A stretch of 32,195 bases of DNA from Gemmatimonadota bacterium (GCA_022564055.1 JADFMD010000020.1:1-32195); one strand, 5' to 3'. Counted from the first letter of the stretch, positions 7,778 to 17,152 are shown. The notes: a model not told the origin generated them from the sequence alone. Program-made: numbers and translations.

Positions 7778-8431
7778 GTGTCCCTGTCTCTTGCCCTCCT
7801 GGGTGGGCTTCTGGCCCTCGACGCCACGTCGGTCGGTCAATTCATGTTTTCCCGCCCGCTCGTCGCGGGCACCTTGGCTGGCTGGTTGCTCGGAGATGCC
7901 GGGTTGGGCCTGCAGGTGGGCGCGATTCTCGAACTCTTTCATCTTGCGGGAGTCCCGGCTGGCGGTTCCCGCGTCCCGGAGTCAGGGCCGGCTTCGGTGG
8001 TCGCTGTGGCCGTTGCGATGGCCGCCGCCGGACCGGCCGGATTGGCCTTGGGATTGGTGGCCGGCCTGGCGGTCTCCGAACTTGGTGGAATGACCGTGAG
8101 TTGGCACCGTCACATGGTCGCCCGTGTTTTGGGCCGGACCGACCCGCGGTTCATGACCGCTGGGAAACTTGCTGCGGTACATATTTCCTCCGTTCTCATG
8201 GATTTCGTGCGGGGAGCGGTGGTTACGGCGGCGGGGCTCGTCGTGGGGGGATGGTTGTCCGGGTTCCTCGCGTCGCGATGGCCGCTACCCTATGAAACCA
8301 CGGTGGCGCTCATTCTGATTGGCGCGTCCGTCCATCTCGGAGCGTTGCTGAGGGGTTTTGGGGGGTGGAAGAACCGCCGTGCGGTGTTCCTGGTCGGGCT
8401 CGTCGCCGGAATCGTAGGCGCCTACCTGTGA
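7778..8431 (+). CDS. PTS mannose-class EIIC permease
   Basis: Integral membrane permease subunit of a mannose/sorbose-type PTS. The 217-residue protein is rich in hydrophobic segments. It starts SLSLALLGGLLALDATSVGQFMFSRPLVAGTLAGWLLGD and continues with LQVGAILELFHLAGVPAGGSRVPESGP, the conserved EIIC region. Several further membrane segments reach the C-terminus (VFLVGLVAGIVGAYL). It is shorter than the roughly 260 residues of enterobacterial ManY, so loops or a segment may be reduced. The start is GTG at 7778, three bases after EIIB. The stop TGA at 8429-8431 overlaps the EIID GTG. Confidence 0.87.
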   Translation: MSLSLALLGGLLALDATSVGQFMFSRPLVAGTLAGWLLGDAGLGLQVGAILELFHLAGVPAGGSRVPESGPASVVAVAVAMAAAGPAGLALGLVAGLAVSELGGMTVSWHRHMVARVLGRTDPRFMTAGKLAAVHISSVLMDFVRGAVVTAAGLVVGGWLSGFLASRWPLPYETTVALILIGASVHLGALLRGFGGWKNRRAVFLVGLVAGIVGAYL

Positions 8432-9180
8432 CGGATGTGAATTGGACGAAGCCGGCGGGCTGGATGGCGAGCTTTTTCAGGCAGTTCTTCATCCAGGGTT
8501 CGTGGAACTTTCGGTCGATGTTGGGCTCCGGGTTCGCCTACTGCATGATCCCATTACTCCGAAGACGTGGGCTTTCGGGGGACGCTTTGGACGAAGCAGT
8601 TCGGAGCCACATGGGGACGTTCAACTCCCACCCGTATCTCGTCGGGATCGCGCTCGGAGCCGTAGCCAGAATGGAAGATAGTGGTACGGATGCCGAGACG
8701 ATCGAGAAGTTCAAGAGGGCGATCCAGGGCTCGCTGGGAGGGCTCGGGGATCTCCTGATTTGGGGAGCATGGCTTCCCGCGACGATCTTACTGGCTTTGG
8801 TGCTGGCGTGGGCCGGAACTCCGCCATGGGTTCCGGTAGGCGTTTTCCTGATCTTATACAACGCTGGACACCTGGCGCTTCGCTGGTGGGCGTACAGTCA
8901 GGGCCTTGAATACGGCAAGGACGTGGGTGTGCGCATTCGGGGAGCCGAACTGTCTCGCTTGGCCGAGCGAGCCTTTTCGGGAGGTGGGGTGTTGCTCGGG
9001 ATTTTGGCGGGTGTTTTCCTCGTGAGCCACCTGGTCGGCGAGGGCGCCGTGGTGCTCTGGGCGTTCGCTGGATTTGCCGCGTTCGGCCTGGGGCTCAAGT
9101 TTGGACACCGTGCGTTGCGGAGCACCACCTTCGTCCTGGTGCTCGTCATCACGTTGATCATGGCGCTGGGGAACGCATGA
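8428..9180 (+). CDS. PTS mannose-class EIID permease
   Basis: Second membrane subunit of the mannose-class permease, found only in this PTS class. The 250-residue protein has the conserved N-terminal block FFRQFFIQGSWNFRSMLGSGFAYCMIPLLRR and HMGTFNSHPYLVGIALGAVARME, followed by the membrane segments LLIWGAWLPATILLALVLAWAG, VLLGILAGVFLVSHLVG and a C-terminal hydrophobic run. I chose GTG at 8428, which overlaps the EIIC stop (GTGA). The longer open frame from 8365 lies inside EIIC and is not conserved; GTG at 8437 is an alternative. It is slightly shorter than typical EIID. The stop overlaps the HPr ATG by four bases. Confidence 0.87.
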   Translation: MTDVNWTKPAGWMASFFRQFFIQGSWNFRSMLGSGFAYCMIPLLRRRGLSGDALDEAVRSHMGTFNSHPYLVGIALGAVARMEDSGTDAETIEKFKRAIQGSLGGLGDLLIWGAWLPATILLALVLAWAGTPPWVPVGVFLILYNAGHLALRWWAYSQGLEYGKDVGVRIRGAELSRLAERAFSGGGVLLGILAGVFLVSHLVGEGAVVLWAFAGFAAFGLGLKFGHRALRSTTFVLVLVITLIMALGNA

Positions 9181-9464
9181 GCGATGGACGGATCGAACGC
9201 AAGGTCGAAATTCTCAATCCGCTTGGGTTCCATGCCCGGCCGGCGGCGGAGTTCGTGCGATTGGCGGGATCGTTCCAATGTGATCTGTGGTTGGAAAAGG
9301 ACGGTGTGGAGGTGAACGCAAAAAGTATCATGGGTGTGCTCATGCTGGCTGCAGAAAAGGGGTCGCAGTTGATGATCCGCGGAAACGGTGACGATGCGGA
9401 AGAAGCGCTTGCCGCTCTGGCGGAGTTGATCGCCAGCGGGTTCGAGGAGACGCACGATGTCTAA
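9177..9464 (+). CDS. ptsH: Phosphocarrier protein HPr
   Basis: HPr carries phosphate from Enzyme I to EIIA proteins and is the target of HprK. The 95-residue protein has the active-site block NPLGFHARPAAEFVRLA with phospho-His19. It also has the regulatory-site block VNAKSIMGVLMLAAEKGSQL with Ser50, equivalent to Ser46 in Firmicutes. An HprK-modifiable serine fits with hprK in the same operon. The ATG overlaps the EIID stop (ATGA) and the 3' end overlaps ptsI by 8 bases. It is a few residues longer than E. coli HPr at both ends. Confidence 0.95.
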   Translation: MSDGRIERKVEILNPLGFHARPAAEFVRLAGSFQCDLWLEKDGVEVNAKSIMGVLMLAAEKGSQLMIRGNGDDAEEALAALAELIASGFEETHDV

Positions 9465-11235
9465 GATTCTCGACGGTATCGGCGCCTCCGAGGGGATCGG
9501 AGCCGGTCGGGTGCACATCCTGAATTGGGGCGTACCCGATGTCCCACACCGCTCCATCGACCCGGAGGAGGTCGCGGGGGAGGAAGAGCATCTTCGCGAG
9601 GTCTTCGAGTGGGCGAAAAAACGGCTTCTCGACCTGGAGGACTCGACCGAAGAGCGCCTCGGAGCGGTGGAAGCGAGAATTTTCGAGCCGCAGCTTCTCA
9701 TGTTGGAGGATGAGGAGTTGATCGAGGGCGCTGCACGGTACATTCGTGAAAATCGGCTCTCCGCCGCACGCGCGTTGGACTGGCGCCTGCTCGAAATCCA
9801 GGGAAAGTGGAGTCGGACCGGACATCCCATGGTGTTGGACCGGCTCAATGACCTCCAGGACCTCCAGGTCAGACTGCTGCATCAACTCCTGGGCCTCCCG
9901 GACCCGACGGACGTTTCCAGCCTGGGGGAGAACGTCATCGTCGTCACGCGTAACCTGACCCCCAGCCTTACCGTGCAGTTCGATCCCAGTTTGGTGCTCG
10001 GGATCGCCGCCGATCATGGAACGCGAACGGCGCACTGGGTGATGCTCGCGCGCTCCCTCGGAATTCCGACGGTGTGCGGCATGGGCGTAGTGTCAGAGCA
10101 GGCCAGGGAGGGGCAGGAGGCCATCGTGGACGGTCGCATCGGGCGAGTGGTCTTGGATCCCGACGCTCATGATCGCCGCATTTTCCGGGGCCGCGAGACC
10201 CAGATACTCGCCTGGGAAGAAGAAATCGAGACCATCGCTCAGCTGGAATCGATCACCGCTGACGATCAACCCATAGCGCTCCGCGCGAACCTGGACATGC
10301 CCGGCGAGGCAGAAAAGGCTCGGATCCACGGGGCCCAAGGAGTCGGCCTTTTCCGAACCGAATTTCTGGTCGTGGGCCGGAATCAGATGCCGGACGAAGA
10401 GGACCAATACCAGGCCTATAAGAGCGTCGCCGAGGCGTTCCCGAAGCAGGTGGTGACGGTGCGCACCTTCGATCTCGGTGGTGACAAGTTTCCGATGTTC
10501 TTGCACATGCCCGCGGAGGAGAATCCCTTTTTGGGCTGGCGTGCGATTCGTGTTTGCTTGGACGAACCCGAGTTGTTTCGCACCCAGCTGCGTGCCATCC
10601 TGCGAGCCTCCGCGCACGGGGACATCCGGATCATGGTCCCCCTGGTCAACGACGTGGAGGAGATCAGGCAGGTCAGGGAGCTGGTTCAGGAGGAGGAAGA
10701 GCGCCTTACCAAGGACGGCATACCCTTCAATTCCGGATACAAGCTGGGCATTCTGGTGGAGACGCCCGCGGCGGCTTTGGAGGCGGTTGAGCTGGCGCGG
10801 CACAGTGATTTCTTTTCGATCGGTACCAACGACCTCACCCAATACACGCTGGCCGTGGATCGCACGAGTGCGAGGTTAGCCAAGCTGTTCAACCCCTTCC
10901 ATCCCGCGGTCGTCCAGCTACTGAGCAGCGTCTCTCGGGTGGCGAAGAGTGCCGGGATCGAGGTGAGCGTATGTGGCGAGATGGCCGCGAATCCTTTGGG
11001 AGCGTTCCTGTTACTGGGGCTCGACATCACGACCCTTTCGGTCGCCTGGCCGTCGCTCCCGGAGGTGAAGAAGATGATCCGTTCTTTCCGCATGGAAGAC
11101 GCACGGCGCGCGGCCAAGGCCGCGGTCTCCGCGCCCACGAGCCGTGAGGTGGTGGAATGCCTCGTGGAGGGGATCAGCGGGTCCGTGGACCTGTCGGCGT
11201 TCTCGGGTAGATGGAACCTTCCCACCTCGAAATGA
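9457..11235 (+). CDS. ptsI: PTS Enzyme I (phosphoenolpyruvate-protein phosphotransferase)
   Basis: Enzyme I takes phosphate from PEP and gives it to HPr, starting the relay. The 592-residue protein has an N-terminal HPr-binding helical domain, a swivelling phosphohistidine domain with His193 in [21 protein letters not shown], and a C-terminal PEP-binding barrel. The barrel has [36 protein letters not shown] and the catalytic cysteine in [11 protein letters not shown]. The phosphohistidine motif departs from the common TSHTAI form (here TAHWVM), although the His is kept. ATG at 9457 overlaps ptsH by 8 bases. A hairpin with a T-run lies just after the stop, so this is probably the last gene of the operon. 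Confidence 0.95.
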   Translation: MSKILDGIGASEGIGAGRVHILNWGVPDVPHRSIDPEEVAGEEEHLREVFEWAKKRLLDLEDSTEERLGAVEARIFEPQLLMLEDEELIEGAARYIRENRLSAARALDWRLLEIQGKWSRTGHPMVLDRLNDLQDLQVRLLHQLLGLPDPTDVSSLGENVIVVTRNLTPSLTVQFDPSLVLGIAADHGTRTAHWVMLARSLGIPTVCGMGVVSEQAREGQEAIVDGRIGRVVLDPDAHDRRIFRGRETQILAWEEEIETIAQLESITADDQPIALRANLDMPGEAEKARIHGAQGVGLFRTEFLVVGRNQMPDEEDQYQAYKSVAEAFPKQVVTVRTFDLGGDKFPMFLHMPAEENPFLGWRAIRVCLDEPELFRTQLRAILRASAHGDIRIMVPLVNDVEEIRQVRELVQEEEERLTKDGIPFNSGYKLGILVETPAAALEAVELARHSDFFSIGTNDLTQYTLAVDRTSARLAKLFNPFHPAVVQLLSSVSRVAKSAGIEVSVCGEMAANPLGAFLLLGLDITTLSVAWPSLPEVKKMIRSFRMEDARRAAKAAVSAPTSREVVECLVEGISGSVDLSAFSGRWNLPTSK

Positions 11236-11242
11236 CCGAAGC

Positions 11243-11274
11243 TTGTCCCTCCAGACGGGACGGAATAACTTTTT
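11243..11274 (+). terminator. Possible weak intrinsic terminator after ptsI
   Basis: GTCCC (11245-11249) and GGGAC (11257-11261) can pair around a 7-base loop, with two added T-G wobble pairs outward. TTTTT follows at 11270-11274 after an eight-base spacer. The stem is short and the T-run is set back, so termination may be partial and metK could still be reached by read-through. Confidence 0.35.
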
Positions 11275-11341
11275 CGCTCAACGGGCGGCTCTCGCTACCC
11301 GATCCTCGATGCGGTCCTCTTCAGAAGGTATCGATCCAGCC

Positions 11342-12520
11342 GTGAGCCACACCCTCTTCACCTCCGAATCCGTAACCGAAGGCCATCCGGACAAGGTCGC
11401 CGATCAAATTTCCGACGCGGTCCTGGACGCCATGCTGAAGGATGATCCGGGCTCCCGGGTGGCGTGCGAGACGCTCGTGACCACCGGCTTGGCCGTCATC
11501 GCCGGTGAGATCACATCCGCCAGTCAAGTGGATGTACCGGGTCTGGTACGAAAGACGCTCCTCGAGATCGGGTACGACGATGCCGAGTACGGGATCGATG
11601 GAGCCAACTGTGAGGTGCTCACGACTCTCCACAGGCAGTCCCCGCACATCGCCATGGGGGTGGATACGGGTGGGGCGGGTGACCAGGGCATGATGTTCGG
11701 CTACGCCACCGACGAGACGGCGGAGCTCATGCCGGCTCCCATCTCTTACGCTCATGCCCTCGTTCGGAAGCTCGCGGAGGTGAGGCGTAACGGTACGCTG
11801 CCGTGGGTCCGCCCGGACGGGAAATCACAGGTGAGCGTCGCGTATGAAAACGGCCGGCCCCGTTCGGTCGAGACGGTGGTGGTCAGTACGCAACACGCAC
11901 CGGATGTGGACATTGATACCATTCGAGAGGGTGTCCTTCGAGAAGTCATCCTTCCCGTCATCCCTTCGGATCTCCTCGATCCCGACACATGCACGTTTCA
12001 CATCAATCCGACCGGTAAGTTCGTTATCGGCGGGCCTCACGGAGATGCGGGACTGACGGGGCGGAAGATCATTGTCGACACGTACGGCGGCATGGGCCGA
12101 CACGGGGGCGGCGCCTTCAGCGGAAAGGATCCCACCAAGGTCGATCGGTCCGCGGCCTATGCGGCGCGGTGGGCGGCGCGAAACCTCGTGGACGCCGGGG
12201 TGGCCTCGCGTTGCGAAATTCAACTCGCCTACGCGATCGGCGTGGCCCAGCCGGTGTCGATTTTCGTCGATACCTTCGGGACCGGAAAACTGCCGGACGA
12301 GCAGTTGGCGAATGCCCTCGACAACGTCTTCGATTTTCGACCCCAGTCGATCATCGACCGGCTCGACCTTCGAACGCCGATCTTTCTTCCGACCGCCGCC
12401 TATGGACACTTCGGCCGTACGCCGGAATCACGGTGCCTGGGCGAGGGCCTTACCGTCGAGCTGTTTCCGTGGGAACGGTCCGATCGCGTGGATGATATTC
12501 GAACGGAGCTCAAGCTCTGA
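11342..12520 (+). CDS. metK: S-adenosylmethionine synthase
   Basis: MetK makes S-adenosylmethionine from methionine and ATP in the cytosol. The protein (392 residues from GTG 11342) starts [26 protein letters not shown] with the GHPDK ATP-binding motif. It has [16 protein letters not shown], the hexapeptide-type motif, and [18 protein letters not shown] near residue 260, with the conserved C-terminal [19 protein letters not shown] at 11309 would add 11 residues and is a real alternative; I prefer 11342 because family members start close to the FTSESV block and AGAAGG lies upstream, though its spacing is long. No SAM riboswitch is visible in the 106-base gap after ptsI. The enzyme is complete. 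Confidence 0.95.
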   Translation: MSHTLFTSESVTEGHPDKVADQISDAVLDAMLKDDPGSRVACETLVTTGLAVIAGEITSASQVDVPGLVRKTLLEIGYDDAEYGIDGANCEVLTTLHRQSPHIAMGVDTGGAGDQGMMFGYATDETAELMPAPISYAHALVRKLAEVRRNGTLPWVRPDGKSQVSVAYENGRPRSVETVVVSTQHAPDVDIDTIREGVLREVILPVIPSDLLDPDTCTFHINPTGKFVIGGPHGDAGLTGRKIIVDTYGGMGRHGGGAFSGKDPTKVDRSAAYAARWAARNLVDAGVASRCEIQLAYAIGVAQPVSIFVDTFGTGKLPDEQLANALDNVFDFRPQSIIDRLDLRTPIFLPTAAYGHFGRTPESRCLGEGLTVELFPWERSDRVDDIRTELKL

Positions 12521-12560
12521 CGCCCCGCCCCCCGGAATCCGGCGGCCTTCACCGCGGAGA

Positions 12561-12581
12561 ACTCCGGCCGGACTCCGGAGT
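12561..12581 (+). terminator. Hairpin after metK, possible transcription end signal
   Basis: ACTCCGG (12561-12567) and CCGGAGT (12575-12581) form a perfect 7-bp stem around a 7-base loop, 40 bases after the metK stop. No T-run follows directly, so it is not a classical intrinsic terminator. It could be a weak terminator or an RNA end protector. Confidence 0.3.
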
Positions 12582-12630
12582 ATTGGTATTCTCGAACGGT
12601 GGGCGTCTGAATTTGAAGAGGGCGGAGTCG

Positions 12631-13158
12631 GTGCTCGTTCAGGTTTCCGTACAGAGTCTCGGATTGGACCGTGCGTCCAATACGCCGGTGGTCATCCTCA
12701 AGGAGCATGAGGGTGAGCGCGTGCTCCCGATATGGATCGGCCCGGGAGAGGCCAGCGCCATCGCCATGGAGCTCGCTGACATGAAGTTCTCGCGGCCGCT
12801 CACCCACGACCTGCTTGCCGCGGTGGTGAGCGGCCTCGGGGGCGCCCTTCAAAAGGTGATTATCAGCCGGGTCGAAGAGAACACCTACTTCGCGGAAATG
12901 ATCATTCGGCGAAATGGAGAGGTGATCTCAGTCGACGCACGTCCTTCGGATTCGATCGCGGTCGCGCTCCGGCTCCAGGCCGACATTTTCGCCGATGAGG
13001 CGCTGTTGGAGCGCACGCCCCTGGACGTGCCCGGGATCCCGACCATCGGTGAGCCGCCGATACTCGAGGGGGAGTCCGACACGGAGATGGCTGCCGAAGA
13101 GCTCAAGGAGTACTTGCGCAAGCTCGCCCCCGAGGACTTTGGCCGCTTCACTCCGTAG
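12631..13158 (+). CDS. Bifunctional nuclease (BFN / DUF151) family protein
   Basis: A 175-residue member of the DUF151 family, named after plant bifunctional nucleases; its bacterial role is poorly defined. It starts MLVQVSVQSLGLDRASNTPVV and has VLPIWIGPGEASAIAMELADMKFSRPLTHDLL, then VDARPSDSIAVALRLQADIFADEALLE, the conserved core of the family. The C-terminal third carries an acidic helix (DTEMAAEELKEYLRKLAPEDFGRF) resembling the UVR-like tail of some members. GTG at 12631 is chosen because AAGAGGG lies about 8 bases upstream and homologous sequence begins there; an in-frame start at 12583 exists. The next gene probably starts within its last 20 bases. Confidence 0.9.
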   Translation: MLVQVSVQSLGLDRASNTPVVILKEHEGERVLPIWIGPGEASAIAMELADMKFSRPLTHDLLAAVVSGLGGALQKVIISRVEENTYFAEMIIRRNGEVISVDARPSDSIAVALRLQADIFADEALLERTPLDVPGIPTIGEPPILEGESDTEMAAEELKEYLRKLAPEDFGRFTP

Positions 13159-14299
13159 TTGTTCCGCGTTCACGGCAGGGGTCGCATGTGTCGTCCTGGG
13201 CGGGGCCTCCGCTGTCCTGGGCGAGCCCAGCCCACGTCCCTCTTCGGCGCAGCAGGACCCCCCGATTCTCGAAGGAATTGTTTTCGAGGGTGATTCGCCA
13301 CTCGCCGCCGGGAACGTAACGCTTCACCGCGTGATACCTGGCGATTCCATGGCATCAGGAGAGGTGGGATCCACGGTGACGGGTCCGGAAGGTAAATTTC
13401 GGTTTCTGCTTCCGTCCACGCCGGATGCCGACGTTCAGGGCGACATCTACTTCGCATCGGTCGACTTTGAGGGAGTCTTGTATTTCGGGGCTGCGATCAC
13501 GGCGGCGGAGCAGCTGGACACATTGTACGTGGTTCGAGTTTTCCAAGTTGAAGAGGTGCCTCTGGAGGGTGTGTCCCTCCCAGTGGAGGTTCGAACCATG
13601 TTCATCGAGTTTGCTGGTGACGAGTGGGTCGCCACCGACCTCTTCGCGATCGCCAACCGGGGCCCCCGAACGCTCGTGGCGCAGGAGGGTGGCGCGGTAT
13701 GGAGTTACCCTCTTCCGCTGGGAGCCACCGAACCCGAGCTGGGGGAGGGTGACATGCCGCCGGGTGCGGTCACCTTCGAGGGGGGCAGAGTCGTCGTCAG
13801 CGCTCCGCTTCCCCCGGGAGACCGCGTACTCATGATCCGGTACCGACTGGCCAAACTCGGGTCGACGATTCCCGCTCCAGGGATAACCGAGGTGTTCGAA
13901 CTCTTGGTCAAGGAGCCCTTTCCCCCGCTACGCGTGGAGGGCTTGGAACCTGTCGACGTGGTGGCTCTCGGGACCGGAACCTCCTATCGCCGTTATGGCG
14001 CGACCAATCTGGTGGACGTAGTTCTCAGGCTGGTCGAGATCGAAGACCGAGGTCCCCCACCCCTCGAGTGGCTCGCGCTGCTGACCACCGTGATGTTGGT
14101 TGGGGGGGGATTATTGGCGTTCGCGCGCCCTCGCAGACGAGCCGTCGTCGGGCCGGATCCAGGATTGGGCCGTGAAGCACTGATCCTGGAGGTGGCCCGA
14201 ATCGATGACACGCTTGCGGAGGTGACGGAGCCCGACAGTCGATCGGAACTCCTAGAGCGGCGTGGAGCGCTCCTGTTTCTTCTCCGGAAGAGTGACTAA
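13139..14299 (+). CDS. Secreted, membrane-anchored protein of unknown function with N-terminal carboxypeptidase-regulatory-like domain
   Basis: I do not recognise a named family for the whole protein. From TTG at 13139 it has 386 residues: a likely signal peptide (FTAGVACVVLGGASAVLGEP), then a beta-rich stretch at about 40-130 (PPILEGIVFEGDSPLAAGNV, TVTGPEGKFRFLLP) like carboxypeptidase regulatory folds. More beta-sheet sequence follows. A membrane segment at about 308-330 (LEWLALLTTVMLVGGGLLAF) is followed by Arg-rich sequence and a helical cytosolic tail of about 55 residues. The topology is therefore mostly periplasmic with a cytosolic tail. The start is uncertain: no ATG or GTG lies near the signal peptide, and TTG 13139 overlaps the previous gene by 20 bases. 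It lies 26 bases before recO. Confidence 0.65.
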   Translation: MAASLRSCSAFTAGVACVVLGGASAVLGEPSPRPSSAQQDPPILEGIVFEGDSPLAAGNVTLHRVIPGDSMASGEVGSTVTGPEGKFRFLLPSTPDADVQGDIYFASVDFEGVLYFGAAITAAEQLDTLYVVRVFQVEEVPLEGVSLPVEVRTMFIEFAGDEWVATDLFAIANRGPRTLVAQEGGAVWSYPLPLGATEPELGEGDMPPGAVTFEGGRVVVSAPLPPGDRVLMIRYRLAKLGSTIPAPGITEVFELLVKEPFPPLRVEGLEPVDVVALGTGTSYRRYGATNLVDVVLRLVEIEDRGPPPLEWLALLTTVMLVGGGLLAFARPRRRAVVGPDPGLGREALILEVARIDDTLAEVTEPDSRSELLERRGALLFLLRKSD

Positions 14300-14325
14300 G
14301 AGGTTGTCGAAGGAGTGAGGGTGAA

Positions 14326-15078
14326 ATGTCGGTCGTGAGCACCCCGGCGGTTCTACTCAGGTCTTTCAACTACAGCGAAACGAGTCGAGTCCTCAAACTC
14401 TATACCAAGGACCTGGGCCTCGTCAGCGTAATGGCGAAGGGAATCCGCCGAGGTGGCGCCCGCGGACAGGGCTGTCCGGACACCTTCTCCCGAGGGGAAC
14501 TCACGGCGTACGTACGGCCGACCCGCGACCTTCAGACCTTCAAGGAGTTCGCGGTCGAAGAAGCGGGGACAGCGCTCGGCAAGGACGTGCTTCGGTTCGC
14601 CGGGGCCTCGGTACTCGCGGAGATCGTTCTTCTACATGCCGGGTCCGACGCGAGCTCGGAAATTTTTGAGCGCCTCACGGACGCGCTGCGGCGGATCGAG
14701 GCGGAGCCTAAGGCGGGGATCGTCGGAGCGGTACTCGCCGAAGCTTGGCTGCTCGTGGCCACGCTCGGATACGAGCCACAGATCGACCTCTGTGTGCATT
14801 GTGGCAGGGCTCTGGGCACCGAGGAGGTGTCGCGCTTCGATTTTTCCGCGGGGGGCGTACGCTGCTCCGACTGTGCCTTCGATCATTCAGGGCCCCTTGT
14901 GGGCCCCGGCGCCAGGAAGCAGCTGGCGGCGTTACTCCAAGGGACGGCACCGGAGGTGCTCGGAAAACCGAGGGCGCATCTGCGGCTGCTGCATGACTTC
15001 GTGGCGTATCATATTTCAGGGTCCAGCCCCCTGAAGGCGTTCAGGGTGTTCGGCGCCTTGGCAGGGTTCGACGAGTGA
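14326..15078 (+). CDS. recO: DNA repair protein RecO
   Basis: RecO works with RecR to load RecA on SSB-coated DNA during recombinational repair. The 250-residue protein has the N-terminal OB-fold sequence (VLLRSFNYSETSRVLKLYTKDLGLVSVMAKGIRR), a helical C-terminal domain, and a zinc-finger cysteine set CVHCG...CSDC at about residues 156-182. The ATG at 14326 has AGGAG and GAGGG in good positions upstream. The stop overlaps the selB GTG (GTGA). Length is typical. Confidence 0.93.
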   Translation: MSVVSTPAVLLRSFNYSETSRVLKLYTKDLGLVSVMAKGIRRGGARGQGCPDTFSRGELTAYVRPTRDLQTFKEFAVEEAGTALGKDVLRFAGASVLAEIVLLHAGSDASSEIFERLTDALRRIEAEPKAGIVGAVLAEAWLLVATLGYEPQIDLCVHCGRALGTEEVSRFDFSAGGVRCSDCAFDHSGPLVGPGARKQLAALLQGTAPEVLGKPRAHLRLLHDFVAYHISGSSPLKAFRVFGALAGFDE

Positions 15079-16991
15079 GGGGGAAGCGCCTGATCCTCGG
15101 CACCGCTGGCCATATCGATCACGGAAAGACGGCGCTCGTGAAGTCGCTGACCGGTGTGGACACGGATCGCCTGCAGGAAGAGAAGGCCCGCGGCATCACG
15201 ATCGAGCTCGGATTCGCGGACTTCACACCCAGGGAGGATCTTCGGATGGGTGTGGTGGACGTCCCGGGCCACGAGGGCTTCATTCGAAATATGCTCGCGG
15301 GCGCCACCGGAATGGACCTGGTCCTTTTGGTGGTGGCGGCCGATGAGGGGGTGATGCCGCAGACCCGGGAGCACCTGGAGATCGTCCGTCTGTTGGGCGT
15401 CGAAAAAATGGTTGTGGCGCTGACCAAGTCCGACCTCGTAGAAGAGGAGTGGCTCCCACTGGTCGAGGAGGAGGTCCGGGAGGCCCTTCGAGGGTCGCCC
15501 TATGGGGCGGCGCCCATGGTGGCCACCTCGACGCTGACCGGCGCCGGGATCGACACCCTCAAGGACCGATTAGTGGAGGTGGCCGAGGGGGTCGAGAGAC
15601 GGTCCAGTGAGGACCTTGTACGCCTCCCCATCGACCGGGCCTTCACGGTGAGGGGAACGGGCACCGTGGTCACCGGGACTCTCTGGAGTGGGCGCCTCTC
15701 CATCGGTGACGCCGTGGTTCTGCAGCCGTCCGGCGTCCGTGGGCGAGTGCGGGGTCTTCAGGTGCACGGGACCTCGGTGGAACATGCCGGGGCAGGGGAG
15801 CGGACGGCGGTGGCGATCACCGGAGGAGAGATCGATCTCGATACCGCCGAGCGGGGTCAGGTCCTGGTGGCTGAGGGTACTTGGCGGGCGACGGGAATGC
15901 TCACGGCAATGCTCCGTGTCGTGCCGGGGACGGGGTGGACGGTCAAACACGGCCAGCGGGTCCGGGTTCACCTCGGTACCACGGAGGTCATGGCCCGCGT
16001 GATCACGCTCGAGGGGAGCGAGGTCCCGCCGGGAGAGGAGGGGTGGGTCCAACTTCGTCTCGAGCGGCCTCTGTTAGGAAGAACGGGGGACCGGTTCGTG
16101 ATCCGGTCCTACTCCCCCGTAACCACGATCGGCGGGGGCATCGTTGTCGAGTCTCTGCCACCCAAGCGAAAGAGACTGCGTGAGGGTGAGGCCTCGGAGT
16201 TGAATGCGATCATCCATGGCGACGCCGAGTCGGCGCTCTGTGCTGCGCTTCGGTTGGCGTCTTGGCGGGGGATTGCCGTGGACGAAATTCCGATTCGCGT
16301 CGGCCTCCCGCCCGAAGAAGGCCGTGCGGCACAGGCAGCCCTATCCGAGGCCGGGGCCCGCGAGGCCGGGGGTCGGCTATTCGACGGGTCGATCGTCGAA
16401 GCGGCCAGAGCGTTCATGGACGATGCCGTCGACGCGTTCCATCGGGACGAACCGCTTCGCGCCGGCATCACTGTCGAGTTGTTGCGCCAGACGGTGCCCA
16501 CCCACGATCAGGGGCGACTCGCCGACGTTCTCTTGAGCGAAGCGGTCGCTTCCGGAACTCTGGAGGTCCGGGACAGTTCCGTGTCGCGGCCTGGATATGA
16601 ACCGGTCATTACCGACCGGCAGCGGATGGTCATGGACCAGCTCTTGGACCTCTACCGAGAGGCCGGGTTAGCGGCCCCGATGGTCTCGGAGCTGCCGGAG
16701 ACGTTCCGAGATCGTGATGATCTTTGGCCGCTCTTGAAGCTGTTGGAGAGTCGGGGTCGTCTCGTGGCACTGGAGAACGAACTATTCATGGAGGCCGAGG
16801 GGTTTGCGGCCGCGGCGGAACGGGTCGCGACTGAGCTTGCGGGGGCGACTGGATTGGGCCCCTCCGACTTCCGCAAGGTGCTCCCCGTGACCCGCAAGCA
16901 CTTGATCCCAATTCTGAGTCACTTCGATCAAACCGGCCTCACAACACGGGGCCCAGATGGGAGAAATGTGGCCACGAGGGAACCAAAATAG
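15075..16991 (+). CDS. selB: Selenocysteine-specific translation elongation factor SelB
   Basis: SelB is the EF-Tu-like factor that delivers selenocysteyl-tRNA to UGA codons by binding SECIS RNA. The 638-residue protein has the GTPase motifs GTAGHIDHGKTALVKSLTG (G1), RGITIELGFADF (G2), DVPGHEGFIRNML (G3) and ALTKSDL (G4). EF-Tu-like domains 2 and 3 follow, then a long C-terminal region (about 370-638) that fits the winged-helix repeats (GLGPSDFRKVLPVTRKHLIPILSHFDQTG near the end). GTG at 15075 overlaps recO. selA, selD, selC and selenoprotein genes are not in the window, but an intact selB implies that the organism decodes selenocysteine. Confidence 0.93.
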   Translation: MRGKRLILGTAGHIDHGKTALVKSLTGVDTDRLQEEKARGITIELGFADFTPREDLRMGVVDVPGHEGFIRNMLAGATGMDLVLLVVAADEGVMPQTREHLEIVRLLGVEKMVVALTKSDLVEEEWLPLVEEEVREALRGSPYGAAPMVATSTLTGAGIDTLKDRLVEVAEGVERRSSEDLVRLPIDRAFTVRGTGTVVTGTLWSGRLSIGDAVVLQPSGVRGRVRGLQVHGTSVEHAGAGERTAVAITGGEIDLDTAERGQVLVAEGTWRATGMLTAMLRVVPGTGWTVKHGQRVRVHLGTTEVMARVITLEGSEVPPGEEGWVQLRLERPLLGRTGDRFVIRSYSPVTTIGGGIVVESLPPKRKRLREGEASELNAIIHGDAESALCAALRLASWRGIAVDEIPIRVGLPPEEGRAAQAALSEAGAREAGGRLFDGSIVEAARAFMDDAVDAFHRDEPLRAGITVELLRQTVPTHDQGRLADVLLSEAVASGTLEVRDSSVSRPGYEPVITDRQRMVMDQLLDLYREAGLAAPMVSELPETFRDRDDLWPLLKLLESRGRLVALENELFMEAEGFAAAAERVATELAGATGLGPSDFRKVLPVTRKHLIPILSHFDQTGLTTRGPDGRNVATREPK

Positions 16992-17152
16992 GTCGAACGG
17001 AGTCCTAGGAACCCAGACCCAATGGAACGTGGAGTGGGAGATTCTTTTCCCCAATGTTCCGGCCTGGTATTGTGAAAAGATCGTGTAGAACGTGATTGAA
17101 AACCACCATGGAGGGCGATTAGTCCAACAGCTACAGAATAGGCGGATATAGC

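Noticed and set aside
11236-11341. SAM riboswitch before metK
   Set aside because: The gap is only 106 bases and shows no kink-turn or conserved SAM riboswitch blocks, only a weak terminator-like hairpin.
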